This document shows, piece after piece, positions 54,151 to 62,877 of a stretch of DNA of 64,000 nucleotides. Made by a program: the position numbers and the translations under genes. The DNA comes from CAVYXZ01 sp965223835. Its GTDB lineage: Bacteria; Chloroflexota; Anaerolineae; Aggregatilineales; Phototrophicaceae. How positions within the stretch are numbered: the stretch's first letter is position 1; every line of letters begins with the position of its first letter. Location: NCBI GenBank assembly GCA_965223835.1, contig CBDCXQ010000001.1, positions 5,270,001 to 5,334,000 on the forward strand, read 5' to 3'. The notes beneath the pieces are model-generated. The model was given only the letters and a program-made list of their open reading frames with translations, was not told the origin of the DNA and searched no databases.

Positions 54151-54349
54151 AAGATTCGATCCTCTGAAATGTTCTTGATCGATACGTGTTACTTGTAGTT
54201 ATAGATGAACCACAACCGCTGTTCTTTACCTGCGGGATAGGTGAACTTATGCGGTACTAATGCACAGACCACCCGATACCATTGCTGTTGACAGGGCACG
54301 GGTCGCCATGCATTATCCAGAGTGACTTTGATCACACAGGTAATCTTTG

Positions 54350-55627
54350 ATGAATATTCCGCGTACCCGGTTGTTTTGGGCGGTGGCGCTGGGGCACATG
54401 ACCAATGACACATTCATTAGCATGGCCCCGGTGCTACTCGCTTTTATTAGCGTCAACGTCCAGCCCCTGAGTATTGTTCAGATCGGTATCATTTTGAGTC
54501 TGATGCAATTGATGGGGGCCATCACGCAGCCGCTGTTTGGCTGGTTGGCGGACCGGAACGGCGGGCGCTGGTTAGGGGCCGGGGGCGTGGCCTGGACCGT
54601 CGGCATGGTCCTGCTGGCATTGATTGCAGCAGAACAAGGGATCATCGCCTTGATGGTTCTCGGCTTTGTCATTCCCGCGCTGGGCAGTGGTGCATTTCAT
54701 CCGGTGGGATCGAAATATGCAGCGGAAAGTGATAAGTCCCACGCGGCAAGTAATATGGCTTATTTTTTTCTGTTCGGCCAACTGGGGCTGGCATTAGGAC
54801 CCGCGCTGGCCGGTTTGCTGCTCAATCAAGCGGCTTCTTTCAATAATACCTTTACGGCAGCGCTTGGCCCGATGTTCGCCGGACAACTGGCTGAACAGGG
54901 AACGGTGGCGCCGGTGCTCTTCGTTGGGTTATTTGCCATTCCGCCTATCGTATTGATGTTTATGAACCTCCCCAATCGCCAGAAACACCGGACCGCCAAA
55001 GCGGCAGTGCTACCCGAAAGTAAGGATGTCCGCACGGTGTTCCCGGTGATGGCATTTGTGCTGTTGATCGTGATGGTGACGATTCGTAGTCTGGCGCAGC
55101 CGGGCGTGGTCAGTTTTATTCCGGTATTGTTTCAGGAAAAGGGGTGGTCGCCCGCCCAATATGGCCTCATCGCCAGTTCGTTCTGGGTGGGGTCTGGCTT
55201 GGCCGGGGTCTTCTTTGGCAATTTAGCCGATCATTTTGACCGGCGGCGGGTGATTGCGGTGAGCATGGTGGCCTCGGCACCGGCTTTCTTCTTTCTGCCC
55301 GTTGTGGATGGCCCGCTGGCTTTTACGCTGGCGATTGCGGCTGGTGCGCTGAGTGGGGCGTCGCACAGCATCATTGTCGTGATGGCTCAGGGTTTTCTGC
55401 CGGGTAGCAAAGCGTTGGCTTCAGGTTTAATTCTGGGGTTGATCTTTGGCATGGGCGCGTTGGGCAATTTCCTGATCGGCTGGATTTCAGATTTGATTGG
55501 GCTGGGAGTTGCCTTCCAACTGGTTGCCGGGGCGGTCGTGATTGCCAGCTTGCTGGCCCTGGCTTTACCAGGGGAACGCCAGGTAAAACGGCGCCCAACG
55601 CCGGACGCGGTGCCCACCCAGGCCTAA
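54350..55627 (+). CDS. MFS transporter, Fsr (fosmidomycin resistance)-like
   Basis: Twelve hydrophobic helices and the start GHMTNDTFISMAPVLLAF match the Fsr-like branch of the major facilitator superfamily; loop 2-3 has GWLADRNGGRW. Such proteins export drugs or sugars, and the name does not prove resistance. The ATG at 54350 is used; the codon before it is TTG. Confidence 0.85.
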   Translation: MNIPRTRLFWAVALGHMTNDTFISMAPVLLAFISVNVQPLSIVQIGIILSLMQLMGAITQPLFGWLADRNGGRWLGAGGVAWTVGMVLLALIAAEQGIIALMVLGFVIPALGSGAFHPVGSKYAAESDKSHAASNMAYFFLFGQLGLALGPALAGLLLNQAASFNNTFTAALGPMFAGQLAEQGTVAPVLFVGLFAIPPIVLMFMNLPNRQKHRTAKAAVLPESKDVRTVFPVMAFVLLIVMVTIRSLAQPGVVSFIPVLFQEKGWSPAQYGLIASSFWVGSGLAGVFFGNLADHFDRRRVIAVSMVASAPAFFFLPVVDGPLAFTLAIAAGALSGASHSIIVVMAQGFLPGSKALASGLILGLIFGMGALGNFLIGWISDLIGLGVAFQLVAGAVVIASLLALALPGERQVKRRPTPDAVPTQA

Positions 55628-55747
55628 CTCTTAAGGCATTGACAGTATTTCGTTTGCCGTTTGAATCAAAATCAAGCTACAATAGATAATGACATAACAT
55701 CAGGAACGTTATTATCTGCGGGCAATTCATTATCTGGAGGTGCCACC

Positions 55748-56974
55748 GTGAGTCGTTGGCCTAACAAATATGTAATCGGCCTCACGGGAAATATCGCCGT
55801 TGGCAAGAGCATGGTTCGCCAGATGTTACAGCATCTGGGCGCGTACACGATTGATGCCGATGGTCTGACCCACCAGGCTATGCAGCCGGGCGCGCCGGCC
55901 TATAAACCGATTGTTGACACATTCGGTCAGTTTATTGTCGGGCCGGACAAAAAGATTAATCGGGCGATGCTGGGGCAACTCGCGTTTTCCAACCCCGAAG
56001 CCCTGGCAAAATTGGAAGCGATTACCCACCCGATTGTGCGCCAGGCGATCAATACCCTTGTGAGCCGTTCGAAGCAGCGGGTCGTGGCGATTGAGGCGAT
56101 TAAGTTGCTGGAGGGCGACCTGGCGAGTGCAGTTGACACGGTTTGGGTGGTGGATGCATCGCCGCAAACGCAATATCGACGGCTACTGGAAAAGCGCAAA
56201 CTCTCTGCTGATGGGGCCAAGCAGCGGATGCTGTCGCAGAATCCACAGGCTGCCAAACGCGAAAAGGCCAATGTTATCATTAAGAATGATGGCAATGTTG
56301 AAGAGACCTGGAAGCAGGTCCAGGATGCCTGGGGGCAAATCCGCCAGCAGTTGATTCAAGAAGCGCAGGCGGCTTCTGCCCAAACCGCGCCGTCCAAGCC
56401 AGCGGGGCTAGATCAAGCGGCGGCCATGGCGAAGAAAAGCACAGCACCGTTGACGGCACCCGCGGGTGCGCCCGGCATTGAAATTAAGCGCGGGATGCCC
56501 GGTAATGCTGAAGATATTGCCAATTTCATCAACAGCGTGACGGGGCAATCCATCAGCCGGATGGACATCATGATGGCCTTTGGGCAGAAAAGTTACCTGC
56601 TGGCGACCAGTGATGCGGGCAATCATATTGGCGTAATGGGCTGGCAGGTTGAAAATCTCATTACCCGTACTGATGAAATTCACCTGAAGTCCGAGATCAC
56701 ACCGGGGCCTGTCGTGGGCGCGTTAGTCAGCGCGATTGAAGAAGCATCAATGGATTTGCAGAGCGAAGTCAGCTTTATCTTTCTGAACCCCCAGACAGAT
56801 GATGATATTATCCAGTCTTTTCTGGGTCATGGTTACAGCGCGACAACGGTGTCGGACATCAAGATTCCCGCGTGGCGGGAGGCGGTGCAGGAAACCATTA
56901 CGGCCAGCGGCGGTGCCGAGTTCAAAATACTGACGAAGAAGTTGCGCGAAGACCGGGTGTTGCAACCGCTATAA
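55748..56974 (+). CDS. coaE: Dephospho-CoA kinase fused to an acetyltransferase-like domain
   Basis: Residues 1-200 form a CoaE domain: P-loop GLTGNIAVGKS, the substrate region DADGLTHQAM and the lid RRLLEKRKLSADGAKQRML. A Pro/Ala-rich linker (about residues 200-245) leads to a C-terminal domain of about 150 residues with a pattern like GNAT-fold acyltransferases (IKRGMPGNAEDIANFIN ... FLGHGYSATTVSDIK). CoaE makes CoA in its last step; a CoA-using domain on the same chain would be logical. The GTG at 55748 has GGAGG upstream; the frame extends to 55661 without support. Confidence 0.8.
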   Translation: MSRWPNKYVIGLTGNIAVGKSMVRQMLQHLGAYTIDADGLTHQAMQPGAPAYKPIVDTFGQFIVGPDKKINRAMLGQLAFSNPEALAKLEAITHPIVRQAINTLVSRSKQRVVAIEAIKLLEGDLASAVDTVWVVDASPQTQYRRLLEKRKLSADGAKQRMLSQNPQAAKREKANVIIKNDGNVEETWKQVQDAWGQIRQQLIQEAQAASAQTAPSKPAGLDQAAAMAKKSTAPLTAPAGAPGIEIKRGMPGNAEDIANFINSVTGQSISRMDIMMAFGQKSYLLATSDAGNHIGVMGWQVENLITRTDEIHLKSEITPGPVVGALVSAIEEASMDLQSEVSFIFLNPQTDDDIIQSFLGHGYSATTVSDIKIPAWREAVQETITASGGAEFKILTKKLREDRVLQPL

Positions 56975-57046
56975 TCGATCCAGACTTGTCAAGCAACAGC
57001 AGGCACGCTATGATGCAGCCTGCTGTTTTGTTTCAGGTAGGTTGTG

Positions 57047-57325
57047 ATGCTGAGGCGACTTGAAAAACTTCCCCCCGTCCAATGGGCCATGCGCCATCCC
57101 CGGTTAGCGGCCTGGATTGTCCTATCGGTGGGCATGGTTACGTTACTGGTGATCGAAGCCCGCGATGTTGGTTTGCTGCCCACACAATGGTTGTCGCTGA
57201 TGGTCGCGGCGGTGCTGGTGGCAGGTGCCTGTGTGTGGATTATCAGCTGGGAAGATGAAGATGAGCTAGAAGCGATCGACGAAGCGACGGCGGAACCGCC
57301 CCAACCGGCCAAAACCGAAGAGTAG
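57047..57325 (+). CDS. Small membrane protein, two helices
   Basis: The 92-residue protein has two membrane helices (about 20-38 and 48-66) and an acidic Pro-containing tail. No family is recognised. The ATG at 57047 follows a GTG in the same frame. It lies 70 bases after the CoaE fusion gene on the same strand. Confidence 0.6.
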   Translation: MLRRLEKLPPVQWAMRHPRLAAWIVLSVGMVTLLVIEARDVGLLPTQWLSLMVAAVLVAGACVWIISWEDEDELEAIDEATAEPPQPAKTEE

Positions 57326-57654
57326 TTCAACCCTGATCTGCTATTTCATTGTCCCAGCAACTGCCGGGAAACATAATCTCACGCAAATACCCGTTTTGAC
57401 GGGCATCTCGGAAGAAGATGTGATTTATCCCGTGATGATGCACCATCTCCATGCCCTGACTTGACATACCCTCGTTGAAACCTCTAAATCTGCCCCGGTT
57501 GATGTTAGACACGGTTCCCTAACAGTTCCCAACAATCCTTATACATCGTATTAGCGGGCAGCATTATAGAATAGAATTATGGAACGATTGCACACTTTTT
57601 ATCGTTATTGTGGTGTGGACGTTTCACAATCATTATCATTGAGGGGCCATTATC
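57326..57654. other. Gene-free stretch, possible decayed transposon fragment
   Basis: I see no supported gene here. A 61-codon frame on the minus strand (57327-57512) has a composition like short fragments left beside transposases (MVHHHGINHIFFRDARQNG), but it has no clear ribosome site and no partner repeats. No riboswitch or origin-like pattern is seen. Confidence 0.3.
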
Positions 57655-57876
57655 ATGTTATCCATTTCGCCCAACCAAAAGCATCCGACGGTCCCCCCAG
57701 GGAAACCGGACCGCCATGCAACCTGCCCGTCCTGCGGCTGCGAGACGAACTTTAGCCATGCCGGGGAGCAGCATTGGCCGGTGCCGGTGGCACAAGCCGT
57801 CGGCGTGGACCCCATCGTGCAACTGTGGAATTGTCAGGGGTGCCATTCCACCCTGAGCGAGCAAGATCTGCAGTAA
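57655..57876 (+). CDS. Small zinc-ribbon-like protein
   Basis: Two cysteine pairs, CPSCGC and CQGC, suggest one zinc site. The protein is 73 residues with a polar N-terminus. GAGGGG precedes the ATG. The ordered Cys spacing supports a real protein. Function is unknown. The next gene, proline dehydrogenase, starts 60 bases later. Confidence 0.6.
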   Translation: MLSISPNQKHPTVPPGKPDRHATCPSCGCETNFSHAGEQHWPVPVAQAVGVDPIVQLWNCQGCHSTLSEQDLQ

Positions 57877-57935
57877 ACGAAGCCTCAACGCGGTCTGCTA
57901 CAATACAGACAGCAGTTAATCAATTTGAGGACACG

Positions 57936-58859
57936 ATGTTACGGCGTTTATTGCTTTATCTCTCGCAAGCGGGCTGGGCACGCAACATCGCGACCCATTG
58001 GGGCCTGGCACGACGGGTGGCGCTACGATTTGTCGCCGGCGAAACGCTCGATCAAGCGATACAAGTGACGAGACGGCTCAACCAACAGGGGCTGCTCGTC
58101 ACTTTAAATTACCTGGGTGAGAGCATTACGCGGGCCGAGGATACGCAGGCAGTGGTCAACACCTATCAGCAGCTTGCCACCCAGATTCATGAACAGGATT
58201 TACAGGCCAGTATTTCGATCAAACCGACCCATCTCGGCTTAGACATCAGCGAAGACCTGTGCCTGACCAATCTGCGTCACATATTTATGACGGCCCAGCA
58301 GGTTGCGGTGCCGGTGACAATTGATATGGAGAGCAGCCAGCATGTTGCGGTGACTTTGCGCCTGTATCGCACACTACGCGACGAGTATGGTTTTGCTAAT
58401 GCGGGCACGGTCATTCAGGCCTATCTCTATCGCAGCGCCGACGATATAGAACAATTGGCAGTAGAGAACGCCCATATCCGCCTCGTCAAAGGTGCTTACC
58501 TAGAACCCGAAGCTATTGCCTTCCCGGACAAAGCCGATGTTGATGCCAATTTTATTCAACTCACGCGGGATTTCCTGACCGATTCGGACACATCATACCT
58601 GTGTCTCGCGACGCATGATGAAAACATGCTGCAAGCGGCAGCCAACATTATCCAGGAAAACACCATTAGCGCGGACCGCTATGAGTATCAGATGTTGTTA
58701 GGCGTGCGGACCGACCGCCAAGTGGAACTGGCGGCAGCCGGGCAAAAAATGCGGGTGTATGTGCCGTTTGGTGATGCCTGGTATCCTTATTTTGTGCGGC
58801 GTCTGGCGGAACGTCCAGCGAATTTGTGGTTTTTTATGCGAATGTTGTTCGGAAAATAA
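57936..58859 (+). CDS. Proline dehydrogenase (PRODH)
   Basis: The 307-residue FAD enzyme shows the family's TIM-barrel pattern: LVTLNYLGES, SISIKPTHLGLD, TIDMESS, IRLVKGAYLEP, CLATHDENM and a final YVPFGDAWYPYFVRRLAERPAN. It oxidises proline to pyrroline-5-carboxylate. The ATG at 57936 has TTTGAGGAC upstream, and TACAAT at 57898 is a likely -10 box. A longer in-frame start overlaps the zinc-ribbon gene and is rejected. The P5C dehydrogenase gene is not adjacent. Confidence 0.93.
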   Translation: MLRRLLLYLSQAGWARNIATHWGLARRVALRFVAGETLDQAIQVTRRLNQQGLLVTLNYLGESITRAEDTQAVVNTYQQLATQIHEQDLQASISIKPTHLGLDISEDLCLTNLRHIFMTAQQVAVPVTIDMESSQHVAVTLRLYRTLRDEYGFANAGTVIQAYLYRSADDIEQLAVENAHIRLVKGAYLEPEAIAFPDKADVDANFIQLTRDFLTDSDTSYLCLATHDENMLQAAANIIQENTISADRYEYQMLLGVRTDRQVELAAAGQKMRVYVPFGDAWYPYFVRRLAERPANLWFFMRMLFGK

Positions 58860-58965
58860 GCTGGTCAGTATTTCAGCCCCACAGCCTGTCAGCTTATTCG
58901 AGAGGAAAATCATGCATGATTTAGTTTAGGCGGTTTAAGGTTTGGGAAAACCCTTCCAGTAACAA

Positions 58966-59751
58966 TCAAAGTTCACCACGAATAGCCCACAAATCAGGAA
59001 AAAGCGGCATGAGTGTCGTCGCGAGGTACGCCACCCCAGACGAACCACCAGTGCCCGACTTACTCCCAATGGTACGTTCGACCATCTTCATATGGCGATA
59101 ACGCCATTCTTGCAGACCTTCATCAAAATCGACCAGGCTTTCGCACACCCGGGTTAGTTGTGGGTTATGTCGATAGACTTCAATCAGCAACGCTTGTAAG
59201 TCAGGCGCGGGTTCAATCGGCTGGGTAACATCTCGCTCAAGTAAACGCCTCGGAACCTGTACCTCATTACGTTTCAGAAAATAGAGAAAAGCATCCCATA
59301 GGGTTGGTTCATGATACCGACGCTGCAACTCGTTATGATGAAATGCTTCCCCCGAAAAGTGTTTGAGAATCGTGGTGCGCTTGTGTCCCAACACAAATTC
59401 TAATTCACGGAACTGCACCGACTGAAAACCGCTGCCTGATTCCAGAAACGTGCGAAAAGAATTGAACTCTAAAGGCGTCATCGTTTCCAGGACATCGATC
59501 TGGGACACGATGGTTTTCAAAATCGTCAATATTCGCCGCAGGGTGTGCAACACACTGGCGATATTATTTGCGCGCAAACTGCTACAGAGGTAATCGATTT
59601 CGTGCAACAATTGTTTAAACCACAATTCGTACACCTGATGAATGATGATGAATAGCATCTCATCATGTTCTTGGGGTATCGAGTGCAGTTGTTGCAATTG
59701 GATAAGTTCATCAACTTTAAGGTAGTTGGTGTATGTTACCGGTTTGGACAT
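58966..59751 (-). CDS. kynA: Tryptophan 2,3-dioxygenase
   Basis: The haem-enzyme signatures are intact: FIIIHQVYELWFKQLLHE, with the substrate-site His, SFRTFLESGSGFQS, and the haem-ligand region RYRHMKMVERTIG followed by SGTGGSSG. It opens the indole ring of tryptophan to form N-formylkynurenine. The ATG at 59751 is used; a TTG at 59772 has no ribosome site. No other kynurenine pathway gene is nearby. Confidence 0.95.
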   Translation of the reverse strand: MSKPVTYTNYLKVDELIQLQQLHSIPQEHDEMLFIIIHQVYELWFKQLLHEIDYLCSSLRANNIASVLHTLRRILTILKTIVSQIDVLETMTPLEFNSFRTFLESGSGFQSVQFRELEFVLGHKRTTILKHFSGEAFHHNELQRRYHEPTLWDAFLYFLKRNEVQVPRRLLERDVTQPIEPAPDLQALLIEVYRHNPQLTRVCESLVDFDEGLQEWRYRHMKMVERTIGSKSGTGGSSGVAYLATTLMPLFPDLWAIRGEL

Positions 59752-60016
59752 GTCGATTCGAACCTTCTTCAATTAAAGAATGTGCGCTAAAATCCCCTGG
59801 CCGATTTATGCCGCCGAATACAGTCAATTGTACTTTGTATGATACTCGACTTCGACGCAAGATGATTAAACCGTTGCGCGGTAATCAGGTTGCTTACTGA
59901 AACACCGTCTTGCGATCACCCATTCCTTAAGAAATTTTCACAAAATTATTATGCTGCTGATAGGTGGTTGGCGCATAACATAACAGTTGGTGACATTGAA
60001 GACGAGACACTGCACG

Positions 60017-60760
60017 ATGCGCTACAGCAAAGCTGACATTCACATGCACACCACCGAATCGGATGGATTGCAGACCCCCGAAGCAGTGGTGGAATACGCC
60101 GCCACGCAAACCGACCTGCGGGTGATAGCCATAACCGACCATGACAATATCAATGGTTCATATCTGGCGCGCGATTATGCGGCCCGTTATTATCCCGAGC
60201 TTGAGGTCATTATCAGCACAGAAATCACGACCGCTGATTGCGATATTTTGGCGCTCTATATTCAAGACGATATTCCGGCAGGATTAAGCGCCGCTGAGAC
60301 GATTAACCGCATTCATCATCAGGGCGGGCTGGCGATTGCCGCGCATCCCTATGCCTATATCATGAAGATCCTACGACGTCCAGGGATGGAAGGCGCGGGT
60401 CATTTGATGAAGACCTTACCATTTGATGGGGTCGAAACGCGTAACGCCACCCCCAGCGAACTCATGAACAACTGGTTAGCGGCATTTAATAACCGGCGTT
60501 GGCAAAATCTGCCTGAAACCGGCGGCAGCGATTCGCATTATCTGTATACCGTCGGCAGCACCTATACGCTGTTCCCTGGCAAGACTGCTGCTGATTTCCG
60601 TATTGCGCTGGAAACGGGGCAGGTACGGGCCGGTGGTCGGGTCTACAGCCCACACCTGATTTTTAATGTAATCTATGACAAATTGCGGGGTCGCTTCCCG
60701 CTACGGGCCAGTCGGCAACCCATCGCACCGCGTCCCCGGCTGTCAGCCAGCATGGATTAG
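60017..60760 (+). CDS. PHP-domain metal-dependent phosphoesterase
   Basis: PHP motifs in order are DIHMHTTESDG, ITDHDNING, EITTAD, AAHPYAY and GGSDSHY, giving a trinuclear metal site. Such proteins hydrolyse phosphate esters; the substrate is unknown. The start at 60017 is preferred over 59987, since the PHP domain then begins at once. Its TAG stop shares two bases with the TAA stop of the convergent SDR gene (TTAG at 60757-60760). Confidence 0.88.
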   Translation: MRYSKADIHMHTTESDGLQTPEAVVEYAATQTDLRVIAITDHDNINGSYLARDYAARYYPELEVIISTEITTADCDILALYIQDDIPAGLSAAETINRIHHQGGLAIAAHPYAYIMKILRRPGMEGAGHLMKTLPFDGVETRNATPSELMNNWLAAFNNRRWQNLPETGGSDSHYLYTVGSTYTLFPGKTAADFRIALETGQVRAGGRVYSPHLIFNVIYDKLRGRFPLRASRQPIAPRPRLSASMD

Positions 60761-61515
60761 CGCGTGCGCACGCCGCCACGCAGGTAATCCGCTTCATCGC
60801 TGATTACAAATGCGATAACTTTGGCGACGCCTGGCGGCAGGCCATAATGCTGCTCGGCATAATCATAGGCTTCCTGCTCTGGCAGACCTTGCTGGCGTTT
60901 CTGCGCCACATCAACGCTCAACTTCATATCGGTGATGATGTTACCGGGCCAGATCGTGTTGACACGAATGCCGCGCGGTTCCAGATGGCGTTGCAATGTC
61001 ATCGACAGACCGTTAGCCCCGCCTTTACTCGCACCATACGCCAGCGATGAACTGCCACCGAAGACCCCCGCGCCGGATGCGATCACCACAAACACGCCCT
61101 TGTCAGCTGCTTCCAGCATTGGCGTCGCATACTTCGAGCACAGGAACACACCGCGCACGTTGATCTCCAGCGTTTTGGTAAAGTCATCCACTGGAAACGC
61201 TTCGGGCTGTAAGTGCGGCCCCAGCAGCACGCCCGCCGCACACACGACCTTATCGAGTTTGCCATGTTGTTCGCGAATGACATCAAACAGGTGCTTGACC
61301 TGCTCGTCGCTGCGCACATCGGTCTGCACAAAGGTCGCCTGACCGCCATTATCGCGGATGGTCGCTGCCGTTTTTTCGCCATTCTCAGCATTGTAGTCGG
61401 CGATTACCACCGTGCCGCCGCGTTCTGCACACAGCGCTGCCGTTGCACCACCGATGCCCTGAGCACCACCTGTAATCAAGATTACATTGCCGGTTAAATC
61501 AAATGGGTTAGTCAT
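60757..61515 (-). CDS. Short-chain dehydrogenase/reductase
   Basis: The Rossmann motif TGGAQGIG and catalytic YGASK are present, with the Ser in VIASGAG. The segment WPGNIITDM ends the cofactor fold. It oxidises an alcohol or reduces a ketone with NAD(P). The ATG at 61515 has AAAGGAC upstream; the ORF extends to 61554 without support. A sugar-isomerase-like gene lies upstream on the same strand, and the four-helix-bundle cassette sits between them, perhaps inserted in an operon. Confidence 0.93.
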   Translation of the reverse strand: MTNPFDLTGNVILITGGAQGIGGATAALCAERGGTVVIADYNAENGEKTAATIRDNGGQATFVQTDVRSDEQVKHLFDVIREQHGKLDKVVCAAGVLLGPHLQPEAFPVDDFTKTLEINVRGVFLCSKYATPMLEAADKGVFVVIASGAGVFGGSSSLAYGASKGGANGLSMTLQRHLEPRGIRVNTIWPGNIITDMKLSVDVAQKRQQGLPEQEAYDYAEQHYGLPPGVAKVIAFVISDEADYLRGGVRTR

Positions 61516-61549
61516 GAAAAGTCCTTTCGAAAGTGGGAAAAAGCGATTC

Positions 61550-61968
61550 GGCATTTCAGCATTTCAGCTTATTGACCGCGTAATCGTTTGATAAACGGCG
61601 CTAGCATTCTTTTCACTTCAACCGTTTGCGTATTCAATGCCTGATAGGTTTGTGCATCTATATAGGATAAATCATGAGAAAGCAACAAGTGGTATTCTAA
61701 CTCACTGGCTGATCCCATCGAGATTTGCATATAACGAGCCAGCTCTAGCTCAGTATTTTTACCACAACCTTCGGCAATATTTGCTGGAATCGAGGTTGCA
61801 GCCCGGCGTAGCTGACTTGTTAAACCATACAATTCCTCACGTGGAAACGTCACAGTCGTGCGACAGATGTCCAGTGTTAATTGATGAGATTTTCCCCAAA
61901 CTTTCAGTTGTCGGAAATCACGCATTATTGCCTCGGCTAATGCTGACTGGCTGAATTGCTGAAATGCC
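61550..61968. mobile_element. Inverted-repeat cassette around the four-helix-bundle gene
   Basis: A 19-base sequence at 61550-61568 (GGCATTTCAGC then ATTTCAGC) recurs inverted at 61950-61968 with one mismatch. The left copy touches the stop codon of the enclosed gene. The right copy overlaps the last base of the neighbour's stop. The 419-base unit has just one gene and no transposase, so it could be a small mobile cassette mobilised in trans. No clear target duplication is seen. Confidence 0.6.
61569..61925 (-). CDS. Four-helix-bundle protein (S23/23S rRNA intervening-sequence type)
   Basis: The 118-residue protein matches the four-helix-bundle family: LKVWGKSHQLTLDICRTT, ELYGLTSQLRRAATSIPANIAEGCG and the helix ARYMQISMGSASELEYHL. 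Relatives are encoded in intervening sequences of 23S rRNA or as free-standing genes, often in scattered copies; their role is unknown. GAGGCAATA precedes the ATG. It is bracketed by a 19-bp inverted repeat. Confidence 0.9.
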   Translation of the reverse strand: MRDFRQLKVWGKSHQLTLDICRTTVTFPREELYGLTSQLRRAATSIPANIAEGCGKNTELELARYMQISMGSASELEYHLLLSHDLSYIDAQTYQALNTQTVEVKRMLAPFIKRLRGQ

Positions 61969-62831
61969 TACTTCCTGATCTCAATGCCCAGTTCATCCAG
62001 TTTGCCAACGACGAAATCGCGGGCCTGAACGACTTGATTGTAATCGCTGAGGTGCTCAATCAGGGCGTAGCCATCGGGCAGCAGGGCCTCGAAGCGCCGC
62101 AACAGCGTCTCCCAGTCCAAAATGCCCTGACCTGGAACCGCTTCAGCAACACGGACATTATGCGTTGGTTCCAGCACCATATCTTTCAAATGTGCGGTGA
62201 TGATGTAGGGTTCCAACACATCATAAAATTCGTTAATCAGCGCGGTATTATTGTAGGTAGTCGGGATATCTTTCGCAAAATTGGTGACATCGGCGTTGAC
62301 CCGGATCCATTTTGATCCCGTGCGTTCGATAATCCGCCGAATTTTGGCAGCATCGGTCAACACTGTCGTAGCGGCACACTCCAGCGCAATCGGAATTTCA
62401 AAGTCCTCAGCCGTTGCCGCGATCTCCGTCAGACTTCTCACAAAGATGTCTTCGGTTGTGGACGAGAAGTTGTCCGGGTGTGGCCCCCATTGACTCGTGA
62501 CATTGTGGCTGGTTGGTCGCAATGACGCGACCTGCGCCCCCAGTTCGGCGGCGCGTTGGACAATGTGCTGTCCAATTTGCACGGCTTCCTGCCGCACGGT
62601 TTCTTCAGCGGTCACCAGGCTGGGATATTGCCCCCAGAACTGCACGATTTCGATGCCATGTGCATCCAGAATCGCTTTGGTCTGGAGCGCATCGTCCAGG
62701 CTCTGGTCCAGCGGGTCGCCACGATAGTGCATCCCCAGGCCAGTAAACCCTAGAGCATTGACCTTACTGGCAATCTCATCGGTGAGGTTCAGCCAGCCGC
62801 CAAACCAATCATCAACCCCCCCTAAACGCAT
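61968..62831 (-). CDS. Sugar phosphate isomerase/epimerase-like TIM barrel
   Basis: The xylose isomerase-like barrel shows the metal-site features IALECAATT, the segment RVNADVTNF, HLKDM and GQGILDW. Family members isomerise sugars or inositol derivatives, but the substrate is unknown. AGGGGG precedes the ATG. Together with the downstream SDR gene it could form a small sugar or polyol utilisation unit split by the four-helix-bundle cassette. Confidence 0.85.
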   Translation of the reverse strand: MRLGGVDDWFGGWLNLTDEIASKVNALGFTGLGMHYRGDPLDQSLDDALQTKAILDAHGIEIVQFWGQYPSLVTAEETVRQEAVQIGQHIVQRAAELGAQVASLRPTSHNVTSQWGPHPDNFSSTTEDIFVRSLTEIAATAEDFEIPIALECAATTVLTDAAKIRRIIERTGSKWIRVNADVTNFAKDIPTTYNNTALINEFYDVLEPYIITAHLKDMVLEPTHNVRVAEAVPGQGILDWETLLRRFEALLPDGYALIEHLSDYNQVVQARDFVVGKLDELGIEIRK

Positions 62832-62877
62832 ATAACCCCCTGTTGAAATTATAATTTATATTTACGCCGGGATTATA

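Noticed and set aside
57327..57512. 61-codon minus-strand frame as a real gene
   Set aside because: Weak start context and no conserved domain; it is kept only as a possible decayed fragment.
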